This document shows positions 34,910-43,005 of a DNA stretch of 64,000 bases, piece by piece. Both the position numbers and the translations under genes were made by a program. The number at the start of each line of letters is the position of its first letter. The stretch's first letter is position 1. The stretch comes from Mycolicibacterium stellerae (GTDB taxonomy: Bacteria > Actinomycetota > Actinomycetes > Mycobacteriales > Mycobacteriaceae), in contig NZ_RARC01000001.1 of assembly GCF_003719305.1 (NCBI RefSeq), positions 496,001-560,000 on the forward strand, read 5' to 3'. The notes under the pieces are model-generated. The model worked only from the letters and a program-made list of their open reading frames with translations, had not been told where the DNA came from and did not search any database.

Positions 34910-35700
34910 GCCGTTTTCAACCCGCCGATCGAATTGCCGCCGTCGATGATCAGCGTGGTGCCGGTGACGTACGAAGCGCCCGGTGCGGCGAGGAAAGCGA
35001 TGCCGGCGGCGACCTCGGCCGCAGTCGCTGACCGGCCCACCGGGGTCGCCTCGCCCGCGGCCACCTCGGACGGGAGTTGGGCCGCGGTGGCGATCCAGCC
35101 GGGCAACACGACGTTGGCCGTCACGCCGTTGGCGGCGAAGTCGACCGCGATCGACCGCGTCATTCCCAGCATTGCCGCCTTGGCGGTGTGGTAGCCCACA
35201 TCGCCGGTGTACGCGGTGAGAACGCCTGCCGTGGATCCCACGTTGACGATTCGGCCGTACCCGCGCTCGACCATCCCGGGCAACGCGGCCCTGGTGACGA
35301 AGAATGCACTGTCGAGATTGCGCCGAAGGGCAAGGGCCCATTCGTCATCGGTCATCACGGTTACCGGGTTGGGCCGCTCAGGGATGTTGACTGACGCCAG
35401 GCCGGCGTTGTTGATCAGGATGTCGAGCTTGCCGAATGCCGACTCGGTGGCCTCCACGAGTTGACGGGCAGCATCGGGATCCATCAGGTCGGCGACGTGT
35501 GAGGCAGCCGCGATGCCCTCCCTTTGGAGCTCGTCGGCACGCGTGGCCGCGCGGTCGGTGGTGCCGGTGACCATCACCGAGGCACCGAGTTGACCCAGCA
35601 ACCGGGCGGATGCGAACCCGATGCCGAGGTCACTACCCGACCCGGTGACGAGCGCCACCTGACCGCTGAGATCGAACGCCTCGGGCACCACTGTTTGCAT
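34906..35700 (-). CDS. SDR family oxidoreductase
   Basis: This 264-aa short-chain dehydrogenase contains ALVTGSGSDLGIGFASAR as the cofactor motif (with an atypical acidic insertion in TGxxxGIG), NNAGLASVN, GSTAGVLTAYTGDVGYHTAK with YHTAK as the catalytic YxxxK, and TGTTLIIDGGNSIGG at the end. ATG 35700 follows GGGAAGGAAC at good spacing. It diverges from the binding-protein/TetR/ureohydrolase operon. The palindrome at 35797-35813 lies between them, so both may answer to the same TetR. Confidence 0.87.
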   Translation of the reverse strand: MQTVVPEAFDLSGQVALVTGSGSDLGIGFASARLLGQLGASVMVTGTTDRAATRADELQREGIAAASHVADLMDPDAARQLVEATESAFGKLDILINNAGLASVNIPERPNPVTVMTDDEWALALRRNLDSAFFVTRAALPGMVERGYGRIVNVGSTAGVLTAYTGDVGYHTAKAAMLGMTRSIAVDFAANGVTANVVLPGWIATAAQLPSEVAAGEATPVGRSATAAEVAAGIAFLAAPGASYVTGTTLIIDGGNSIGGLKTA

Positions 35701-35796
35701 TATGTTCCTTCCCTTGGCATTTGAACGTGCTTGCCAGTGGTAGACGGGCTACTCGCCACGAGCTTAGAGGGCGATTCGAGCCATTCCTAGGTCAAT

Positions 35797-35813
35797 CGTC
35801 CAATACTTGGACG
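35797..35813. promoter_or_regulatory. Perfect palindrome, candidate operator
   Basis: CGTCCAA and TTGGACG form a perfect inverted repeat with spacer TAC. It is in the 259-bp divergent gap between the SDR (start 35700) and the binding lipoprotein (start 35960). The TetR gene in the downstream operon is the natural candidate to bind it. Confidence 0.55.
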
Positions 35814-35959
35814 TTCGTACAAGACAGTAACCGTCGCGTCACGAGAACGAAACGCAACGTGCGGACACTCGATTGCGAACCGATTGCCGGGCAGCTCTGC
35901 GACTGTATGGGCCGGCCAGCGGAATCGTCGAAAAGCAGTCAAGTGCAGGAGTTCTGAGC

Positions 35960-37522
35960 ATGCGAATCATGTCCGGCGTCACATCCTTGGCCGCGACCGT
36001 CCTGCTGCTGGCCAGCACGGCCTGCTCCGGAACGAGCAATAGCCCGACCGACAGCGCGACGTTGGCGTCATCGGTGCGCACTCCTCTCATGAGCGATCCT
36101 CCGCCCCTGGACCCAGACGTCTTCTACCAACCCGAAGGCCTGTTGATCATGACTTCGGCGTATCAAGGACTGCTTCGCTACGCGCCAGGGTCGACGAAGC
36201 TCGAGGGCCTACTGGCGACGAAATGGACGGCCTCCCCTGACGGGCTGACCTATACGTTCACACTGCGCAACGGCGTGAAATTCGCTGACGGCACAGCCTT
36301 TGACTCCGCCGCGGTCAAGGCGAGCTTCCAGCGCCGCATCGGCATGGCGGCAGGGCCGTCCTACATGCTCGCCGACGTCAAGGACATGCAAACCCCGGAT
36401 CCGCTGACCTTCGTCGTCACCCTCACCAAGCCCGTCGCGCCGTTTCTCGACTATCTGGCCTCGCCGTACGGCCCGCTGATGACCAGCCCAACCGCTGTCG
36501 CCCAGCACGCCTCCGGCGGCGACCACGCGACCGCATGGCTGGCGTCACATACCGCAGGAACCGGCCCGTACGAACTGACCGCGGCGGTGCCCGCCAGCAA
36601 CTACACAATGACCGCCAACAAGAACTACTGGGGGGCAGCACCCCAGATCACCACCGTGGAAATGCCGGTGATCGCGGCCACCGCAGTTCAGCGCCTCCAA
36701 CTCGGCGAAGGCCAGCTCGACATGATCCTGCACGGTCTGTCCAAAGGGGACTACGAGGCGTTGGGCGCAGGCCCCAACACCGAAGTGCGCCAGGAGAATG
36801 CATTGGTGAAGGCGCTTGTCATGGTGAACCCGGCATCGCAGGTCTTCGGTCCGCTCCAAGCGCGGGAAGCCCTGAGCGCCGGCCTCGACCAAACAGCCTT
36901 GACCGCAGCCGTTTTCGGCAACCAGGGCTCGCCGTCGACACAGTTCTACCCCACCGGGATGATGCCCGAAGGCGCCGTCCCCGATCAGCACGCCCACGAC
37001 CCGTCGAAACTGGCTGCGATCGGCAAAAAGGGCGGCAACGTGGAGATCGGCTACCCGTCGGGCGACAGCAGCCTGCAGGACCTCGCCAACCAGATCCAGG
37101 TGATTCTCCAACAAGCGGGACTGACCGCGACCGTTCGGGACTCGCCGTCGGCACAGTTCTTCGCCCTCCCCCAGCACCCCGAACAGCGACCAGATCTGCT
37201 GCTCGCGTCGTTCAACCCCGACGCCGCACACCCCGACACCTGGTCACGGATATATCAGTACACCAACGCGCCCGTTAATCTTCAGGGCTGTTCGGTGCCG
37301 GCCGCCGACAAGCTCCTCGACGAGGGCAGCGCCGAGCCCGACCCCGTCAAATCGCAGGCCCTGTATGTCGAGGCAGCCAAGGCCTACCGTGATTCACTCT
37401 GTTGGGTGAACCTCGCAGACCTGCACAACACCATCGCGGCCCGTAAGGGTTACTCCAACTGGAGTAGCCAGCCCGCTTGGATGTGGGACACGGACTTCTC
37501 GACTCTCAAGTTCCAGGAGTGA
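35960..37522 (+). CDS. ABC transporter substrate-binding lipoprotein (SBP family 5)
   Basis: This 520-aa secreted lipoprotein has a signal peptide MRIMSGVTSLAATVLLLAS ending in the lipobox STAC with the modified Cys. It then has the family 5 (peptide/nickel/opine type) body: LEGLLATKWTASPDGLTYTF, LRNGVKFADGTAFDSAAVKAS, GTGPYELT, NKNYWG. It sits anchored outside the membrane and captures a ligand for an ABC importer. No permease or ATPase gene follows; instead a TetR gene overlaps its stop (GTGA) and a ureohydrolase gene follows. A guanidino compound is therefore a possible ligand. AGGAG precedes the ATG. Confidence 0.88.
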   Translation: MRIMSGVTSLAATVLLLASTACSGTSNSPTDSATLASSVRTPLMSDPPPLDPDVFYQPEGLLIMTSAYQGLLRYAPGSTKLEGLLATKWTASPDGLTYTFTLRNGVKFADGTAFDSAAVKASFQRRIGMAAGPSYMLADVKDMQTPDPLTFVVTLTKPVAPFLDYLASPYGPLMTSPTAVAQHASGGDHATAWLASHTAGTGPYELTAAVPASNYTMTANKNYWGAAPQITTVEMPVIAATAVQRLQLGEGQLDMILHGLSKGDYEALGAGPNTEVRQENALVKALVMVNPASQVFGPLQAREALSAGLDQTALTAAVFGNQGSPSTQFYPTGMMPEGAVPDQHAHDPSKLAAIGKKGGNVEIGYPSGDSSLQDLANQIQVILQQAGLTATVRDSPSAQFFALPQHPEQRPDLLLASFNPDAAHPDTWSRIYQYTNAPVNLQGCSVPAADKLLDEGSAEPDPVKSQALYVEAAKAYRDSLCWVNLADLHNTIAARKGYSNWSSQPAWMWDTDFSTLKFQE

Positions 37523-38193
37523 ACGGCGCCTTCGTGGGTACGCACAAGGACGCCGACGTCCGAACGGATGCCAAACACGCTGCCACTCAACGAAGTACCG
37601 GCAACACTGCCCGGGGCGCTCAACGTCGCATCGAGATCATCGACGCCGCGATCGCGGTAATGGCGCGGGTCGGACTGGCCGGGCTTTCGATGCGAGTCGT
37701 GGCCAGCGAGGCGCACATACCTTTGGGTGCTCTGAGCTACTACTTCAACGACAAGTCGGATCTGATCGCCCAGGCCTTTCAACAGCTGTCCGACCGCGAG
37801 ATCGAACGTGTTGTCCGCACTGCTGACCGGCTGCAACCCACGATGCCGGCAGAGAAGCTCGCAGATCTCGTGGCGGACATGATCATCGACGGTTTCACGT
37901 CGCCGAAGGGTGCAATCGTCACCCGCTACGAACTGGTGACCGAAGCCAGCCGTGACGAACGGCTTAGGCCCATGTTCGAAGCGTGGTACGCGGCGATGGT
38001 GCCGGCACTCAGCCGGTTGTTCCGCGATCTTGGCTCGCACCAACCCGAGCTGGATTCCCGCACCGTGATGGCGGTAATGGCGGGGCTGGAGATCGACAAC
38101 CTCTACCGGCCGCTGGGACCGGTGGACAAGCGCCGGATTCGCGCGACCCTGCGGCACGCGTTCCGGGCAGTGACCGCGTTGTACAACACCTGA
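37519..38193 (+). CDS. TetR/AcrR family transcriptional regulator
   Basis: This 224-aa TetR regulator has the HTH region RRIEIIDAAIAVMARVGLAG, then LSMRVVASEAHIPLGALSYY, then FNDKSDLIAQAF, and a C-terminal ligand domain. GTG 37519 overlaps the binding-protein stop (GTGA); an in-frame GTG at 37534 is an alternative start, leaving a poorly conserved N-terminal tail. Its place between the binding-protein and ureohydrolase genes suggests that it senses the substrate of that pathway and acts at the palindrome at 35797. Confidence 0.88.
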   Translation: MNGAFVGTHKDADVRTDAKHAATQRSTGNTARGAQRRIEIIDAAIAVMARVGLAGLSMRVVASEAHIPLGALSYYFNDKSDLIAQAFQQLSDREIERVVRTADRLQPTMPAEKLADLVADMIIDGFTSPKGAIVTRYELVTEASRDERLRPMFEAWYAAMVPALSRLFRDLGSHQPELDSRTVMAVMAGLEIDNLYRPLGPVDKRRIRATLRHAFRAVTALYNT

Positions 38194-38220
38194 TCACTCA
38201 TCGACAAAGGTGGAAATTAG

Positions 38221-39312
38221 ATGGCATTCACCGGATTTGGCCCGGATATCACCTTCCTCGGTGTCCCACGTTGCGATCTCGACGACGTGTCGACGTACGC
38301 CGACGCCGACATCGTCATCCTCGGTGCTCCTCTCGACGGCGGGACGAACTACCGCGCAGGCACTCGATTCGGTCCGTCGGCACTGCGCCAGGCCTGCTAC
38401 CTGCCACAGGACGGTTCGCGACCCAGCCTGGCATTGCGGGTCGACGGCCTCAAGGACCTTCGGGTGTATGACGCAGGCGATGTCGAGTTCCACAACGGGC
38501 ACATCGAGCAGGCAGTGGAGTTGATCGAGGCGGCCGTGTTCAAGGTCTCCTCCGCGGGCGCCATCCCGATCATCCTCGGCGGCGACCACACCATCGCGTG
38601 GCCGGACCACACCGGAGTGGCGCGCCAGCACGGTTTCGGCAAAGTGTCGATGATTCATTTCGACGCCCACGCCGATACTGGTGACATCCACCTGGGTTCC
38701 CTTGTCGGGCACGGCACGCCGATGCGACGGCTGATCGAGTCCGGCGCGCTGCGCGGCGACCGGTTCCTTCAACTGGGGTTGCGAGGATACTGGCCAGACG
38801 AACCGGTCCTGCAATGGATGGCTGCCCACGGCCTGCGATCGTACGAGATGACCGAGATTGTGGCGCGAGGCCTGGAAACCTGCCTGACCGAGGCCTTCCA
38901 GATCGCCACCTCCGACTGCGAGGGCGTCTTCCTATCCGTCGACATCGACGTGTGCGATCCTGGCCATGCGCCCGGTACCGGAACGCCCGAGCCTGGGGGC
39001 TTCTCGGCTCGCCAACTGCTCGATGCGGTCCGGCGGATCTGCTACGAACTGCCGGTCCTCGGAGTCGACGTCGTCGAGGTCTCCCCTCCGTATGACCACG
39101 CGGACATCACCGCTCTGCTCGGGAATCGTGTTGTTTTGGAGTCGATTTCGGCGATCGCTCGGCGCCGTAAGGACGAAGCGCAAGGCACTAGCTGGGATCC
39201 TCGCCAGCCGCTGCTCGAGGGCCGCGAGGTTGGCGAGCAACTGCGGCTGATCGCCGCGGGAGACGAAGCCCGCCGACGCGGCGAGGGCACGCCACGGCCC
39301 CATCACCACTAG
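38221..39312 (+). CDS. Agmatinase/arginase family ureohydrolase
   Basis: This 363-aa binuclear-manganese ureohydrolase removes urea from a guanidino compound. Metal-binding motifs are complete: GGDHTIAW, IHFDAHADTG and SVDIDVCDPGHAPGTGTPEP. The size and GTGTPEPGG favour the agmatinase/guanidinobutyrase/guanidine-hydrolase branch over true arginase. The residues that discriminate the substrates cannot be judged by eye. It is 27 bp after the TetR gene in an operon with a solute-binding lipoprotein, which suggests catabolism of an imported guanidino compound. Confidence 0.9.
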   Translation: MAFTGFGPDITFLGVPRCDLDDVSTYADADIVILGAPLDGGTNYRAGTRFGPSALRQACYLPQDGSRPSLALRVDGLKDLRVYDAGDVEFHNGHIEQAVELIEAAVFKVSSAGAIPIILGGDHTIAWPDHTGVARQHGFGKVSMIHFDAHADTGDIHLGSLVGHGTPMRRLIESGALRGDRFLQLGLRGYWPDEPVLQWMAAHGLRSYEMTEIVARGLETCLTEAFQIATSDCEGVFLSVDIDVCDPGHAPGTGTPEPGGFSARQLLDAVRRICYELPVLGVDVVEVSPPYDHADITALLGNRVVLESISAIARRRKDEAQGTSWDPRQPLLEGREVGEQLRLIAAGDEARRRGEGTPRPHHH

Positions 39313-39359
39313 CTGCATGCCGCGCGCGTGCGCCTGACGTCGCAAACAGCCGACCAGGT

Positions 39360-40127
39360 CTACTGCTCCACCACCGTGACGTCGGGCACGTGGGTGCGCT
39401 GTGCCCACTGGAAGGCCTGCCAGGCGGCCACCTCATCAAACTGGTCGTGGACGCGCCGGGCCCAGTCCGACCCGATGGGGCGCGCGTCGCGAGCCTTCAC
39501 CTGGACCTCGGCGCAGCGCTCCATCAACAGGAAGTAGCCGACCGCCGCGTCGATGGTGGCGCCGACGGTCAGCAGCCCGTGGTTGCGCAGGATCACCGCG
39601 CGGGCAACACCTATCGCTTCCGCGATGCGTTTTCCGCCGTCGATCGAGGAGATGTTGACCTCCTCGTCGTCGAAGATCTCGTGATCTCCGAAGAACGCGC
39701 ACGACTCCTGCGAGATCGGCTCGAGTTTGGTCACACTCGCCGAGAACGGCGTCCCGTACGGCGTATGGCAATGGGCCGCGGAGACGACGTCGGGGCGGCC
39801 CTCGTGCAGCGGGGCGTGGATGTAGTAGGCCGCCATGTTGATGTGGCCGCCACCGTCGATGCTGCCGTCAGGGCCGACCAGTACGAGGTCGTCGGTGGTC
39901 ATGTACCGGAAGGGCACGCCGTAGCGCCCCAGCCAAAAGCAGTCCGGTCGCCCAGGGTCGCGGGCCGAGATGTGCCCGTCGCCCAGCGAGCCCCAGCCCA
40001 TTGCGCCGAACACCCGGTACGCCAGGGCGAGTCGGCGCTTGCGGTGTGCTCGCAGTTCGACGGGATCGGCGATGTCCGGCTCGTATGCCGCCGGGTCGAG
40101 GGTGTGGAATTCAGCGGGGAGCGCCAT
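39360..40127 (-). CDS. Class II aldolase/adducin family protein
   Basis: This 255-aa protein has the class II aldolase fold. It has the substrate phosphate-binding-like segment GSLGDGHISARDP, the zinc ligands HCHTPYG (AAHCHTPYGTPFSAS) and a later NHGLLTVGATI, and the E(x)F region SCAFFGDHEIFDD. Enzymes of this fold cleave or decarboxylate sugar phosphates and hydroxy acids. The exact reaction cannot be assigned. The start ATG 40127 follows GAGAGGAAATA. It diverges from the D-2-hydroxyacid dehydrogenase gene, and a perfect palindrome lies between the two starts. Confidence 0.87.
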   Translation of the reverse strand: MALPAEFHTLDPAAYEPDIADPVELRAHRKRRLALAYRVFGAMGWGSLGDGHISARDPGRPDCFWLGRYGVPFRYMTTDDLVLVGPDGSIDGGGHINMAAYYIHAPLHEGRPDVVSAAHCHTPYGTPFSASVTKLEPISQESCAFFGDHEIFDDEEVNISSIDGGKRIAEAIGVARAVILRNHGLLTVGATIDAAVGYFLLMERCAEVQVKARDARPIGSDWARRVHDQFDEVAAWQAFQWAQRTHVPDVTVVEQ

Positions 40128-40156
40128 TATTTCCTCTCATGTGCTCGCTACTACAT

Positions 40157-40175
40157 TTTCGATATGATATCGAAA
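40157..40175. promoter_or_regulatory. Perfect palindrome in the aldolase/dehydrogenase divergent promoter
   Basis: TTTCGATAT and ATATCGAAA flank a single G, a perfect 9-bp inverted repeat, 30 bp upstream of the aldolase start and 37 bp upstream of the dehydrogenase start. The TCGAT half-site recurs in the two palindromes upstream of the creatininase gene at 45644 and 45711. Confidence 0.65.
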
Positions 40176-40211
40176 TAGACCTTCATTGAGACCCGAACGA
40201 GTGGAGCGCCC

Positions 40212-41177
40212 GTGTCGAATCGCCCCCGTGTCCTGGTGCTCGCCGAACCCGACCCGGAGCTTTCGCCGCCGCCGCTGCACCTGATCTCCGGCGACGTCGA
40301 GGTCGTCCCCGTCGGCTCGGTCCCGACCGACGCGGAGCTGGCCGGTGCCCTAGTGCTGTACATCTGGGATCACCGCTTCGCCGACCTCGCTCCGATTCTG
40401 CGCCGGACCGACGAGCTGCGCTGGGTGCATGCAGCGTCGGTCGGGGTGAACCGGCTCATCTGCCCCGAACTGGAGCAGGTCACGCTCACCAACTCGCGCG
40501 GTGTATTCGACACGTCGATCGCCGAGTGGGTGCTCGCCGCCGTTCTCGCGCACGTGAAGGGGCTGGGTGACAGCTGGGCGCTGCAACGAAGCCATACGTG
40601 GCAGTACCGCACGACGGGGCGGCTGGCGGGCACCCGCGCCGCGGTGGTGGGTACGGGCTCGATCGGCCGGGCCGTCGCCGATCGGCTCGCCCGCCTCGAC
40701 GTCCACGTCACCCTCGTCGGCCGCACGCCGGGCGATGACCCGGAGTTCGGGAGGATCCATTGCTCGACCGAACTGGCCGCGGTCGCCGCTGAGGTCGACC
40801 TCCTGGTGCTCGCCGTTCCGCTCACGCCGGCCACTACGGCGCTGGTCGGATCCGAAGTGCTCGACGCCCTCGGCCCGCGCGGATTCGTGGTCAATGTCGG
40901 GCGTGGGCCGACGGTCGTCGAGTCCGATCTCGTCGACGCGCTCCGGTCCGGGACGATCGCAGGTGCCGCGCTCGACGTCTTCGACGTCGAACCGCTACCG
41001 CCCAGCTCGCCACTGTGGTCGATGCCGAACGTGCTGGTGTCGCCACACATGTCCGGTGACTACATCGGGTTCGAGTTCGACATGATGGCCGTCTTCACCG
41101 ACAACCTCGATCGGTGGCTGCGCGACAAGCCGCTGCACAACGTTGTCGACCCGGCCGCCGGCTACGTGCCCCACTGA
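40212..41177 (+). CDS. D-2-hydroxyacid dehydrogenase (NAD-dependent)
   Basis: This 321-aa dehydrogenase of the D-isomer-specific family reduces 2-oxoacids or oxidises D-2-hydroxyacids. It has the Rossmann motif VVGTGSIGRAVADRL and the catalytic Arg in VVNVGRGP, Glu in DVFDVEPLP and His in VLVSPHMSG, the full R-E-H set. GTG 40212 is the start; no ATG fits. It pairs divergently with the class II aldolase gene and converges on the broken AKR gene with a 9-bp gap. Confidence 0.89.
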   Translation: MSNRPRVLVLAEPDPELSPPPLHLISGDVEVVPVGSVPTDAELAGALVLYIWDHRFADLAPILRRTDELRWVHAASVGVNRLICPELEQVTLTNSRGVFDTSIAEWVLAAVLAHVKGLGDSWALQRSHTWQYRTTGRLAGTRAAVVGTGSIGRAVADRLARLDVHVTLVGRTPGDDPEFGRIHCSTELAAVAAEVDLLVLAVPLTPATTALVGSEVLDALGPRGFVVNVGRGPTVVESDLVDALRSGTIAGAALDVFDVEPLPPSSPLWSMPNVLVSPHMSGDYIGFEFDMMAVFTDNLDRWLRDKPLHNVVDPAAGYVPH

Positions 41178-41186
41178 CGCGCGTCG

Positions 41187-42196
41187 TCACGAGACCCGCG
41201 CGGGCGCCGGACGCGTCGGCCCACTGCCCGCACCGCTGCGCACGATCGCCGCGGCGATCGCATCTAGGTCGGCGTGGGTCAACTCGAGTTTCACCGCATC
41301 CAGCCAGCCGTCGATCTGCACCGGGCGCCGCGCCCCGACGATGGCTGCGGTGACGCCGGGCCACAGCAGCGTCCACGCGATGGCGACGCTGGCCGGGCTG
41401 CACGAGTGCCTGGCCGCCACGTCGGCGACGGCCGCGGCGACACTCAGGTTGGCGGGCAGCTCGGAGGTGAAGTCGGCCTCCCCGAGGCGCCAATCACCGG
41501 GCGCCAGCCGGGACGGGTCGAACGTGCCCGACAGCAGGCCCGAGTGGATCGGGCTGTAGACGATCACACCGGTGTCGTTGGCCTCACACCACGGGATGAC
41601 GTCGGCTGCCGCGGCACGGTTGATCGCCGACAGCGGCGGTTGCACCGAGTCCACGTGCCCAACCGTCTCGGCCCTGGCGAGTTGGTCGACGGTGTGGTTG
41701 GACAGGCCGATCGCCCGCGCCTTGCCACTCGCCCGCAGTTCAACCAGCGTCGTCCAGTAATCCTCGAGCGCCGTGCCGTCGGTCGGCGGCCAGTGCACCT
41801 GGTACAGGTCGATGCAGTCCACGCCGAGCCGCCGCAGCGACGCCTCACACTCGGACCGTAGCGACGCCGCGTCCCCAACGGCCTTCGCCTCGGCCTGGCG
41901 GTCGTCGGGATCCCACACCATCGCGCACTTGGTGAAGACCAGCGGCCGAGCCGCCTCGGCCAGCCCAGCCAGTGCCCGTCCGACGATCTCCTCGGAGTGG
42001 CCGAGGCCGTACTCAGCGCGGTGTCGAGCCAGTTGATGCCGGCCTCGACGGCGTGGTGGATGGTGGCGACCGACTCGGAGTCATCCTGCGGACCCCAGCC
42101 GAAGACCCAGTCCCCGCCGCCGAGCGCCCAGGTGCCGAGCCCCACTGTGGTCAGCTCCCAGCCCGTCGCACCAAAGCTCCGTACCGGCAGGCCCAT
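41187..42196 (-). pseudogene. Aldo/keto reductase gene interrupted by a frameshift
   Basis: The N-terminal part reads MGLPVRSFGATGWELTTVGL, then GTWALGGGDW and AGINWLDTA in one frame. The conserved continuation (EYGLGHSEEIVGRALAGL ... CEASLRRLGVDCIDLYQVHW ... RAIGLSNHTVDQL) is in another frame. The break is at about 42015, where DTAxxYG of the family is one base short. The rest is intact to VGARRPVQIDGWL. It is last in an operon with the metallophosphoesterase, permease and nucleotidyltransferase-like genes (TGATG overlap at 42196). A sequencing error would restore a normal AKR of about 336 aa. Confidence 0.85.
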
Positions 42197-43005
42197 CAGC
42201 TGACCTCCTCGACCGGCTCATACCATCGCTTGCGGGTGCCCACCTTGGCGCGCATCTTCCAACGACGCGACTTGGGCGCCGCGGCCAGGTGTGCCCGCAA
42301 CGTCTCGATCTGAAGACGCACCCGTGCGGCCAGATCCGGGTCAAGGCCGGGCCGCTGCAGCGACTCAGACAGCCGTACCAGGTTCATGTCGGCCGAGTAC
42401 CAGAAGCCCCAGTCGTTGCACAGCACGTCGCGGATGCGGTCGAGGTCGATCTGCCCGGCATTCTGCGCGCCGATCCGGTGTTCGGCGAGCAGCACCGTGA
42501 GATCGATCAGGTCGTTGGCGGTCATCTCGTGAATCTGCAGCTTCGACATCACCAGGTCGGCCAGCGAGATGCACGGGTCGGTCAGCTCGAGTCGATCGGC
42601 GAAGTGAATCGAATGGGCCATCACCAGGGTGTCCATGAAGACGTCGACCTTGATGCCCGTCTGGGGGTGGGCGAAGATCTGCCGCTTGATCCCCCACTCG
42701 CGCAGCCCGCGCGCCGCCGGATCGGCGAGGTAGCCCTCGGCCCGGAAGAACGCGTCGATCCGTTGGTGGTCGCGATCGCGGCCCCAGAAGTCGATGTCGT
42801 AGAACGGGCGCCGCCCGAGCGCACGCATCAGCCCGTTGTGTTGGCGGCAGTGCAGGTGCACGGCCACCGACCCGGTGATCCGCAGTACCAGCGACTGCTC
42901 GGCGGCGGACCCGACGAGGCGGGTGGCCTCGCCGGGTATCCGTTCGTGCCGTGTCGTCGCCGCAGCGGCGGACTGAGCCTGAGGCGCGGCGTGCATCCCG
43001 TCCAT
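42196..43005 (-). CDS. Nucleotidyltransferase-like hypothetical protein
   Basis: This 269-aa protein's core resembles the AbiEii/nucleotidyltransferase-like fold: LRITGSVAVHLHC, then RRPFYDIDFWGRD with a DxD metal pair, VDVFMDTLVMAHS and LTDPCISLADLVMSKLQIHE. Such domains transfer nucleotides to small molecules, RNA or proteins; the substrate here is unknown. ATG 43005 overlaps the permease stop (TGATG) and the stop overlaps the AKR start in the same way. The gene is therefore embedded in a catabolic-looking operon rather than paired with an antitoxin. Confidence 0.72.
   Translation of the reverse strand: MDGMHAAPQAQSAAAATTRHERIPGEATRLVGSAAEQSLVLRITGSVAVHLHCRQHNGLMRALGRRPFYDIDFWGRDRDHQRIDAFFRAEGYLADPAARGLREWGIKRQIFAHPQTGIKVDVFMDTLVMAHSIHFADRLELTDPCISLADLVMSKLQIHEMTANDLIDLTVLLAEHRIGAQNAGQIDLDRIRDVLCNDWGFWYSADMNLVRLSESLQRPGLDPDLAARVRLQIETLRAHLAAAPKSRRWKMRAKVGTRKRWYEPVEEVS

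Noticed and set aside
42196..43005. Type IV toxin-antitoxin (AbiEii-like) toxin
   Set aside because: The nucleotidyltransferase-like fold fits, but there is no AbiEi-type antitoxin gene; both neighbours are metabolic and translationally coupled.
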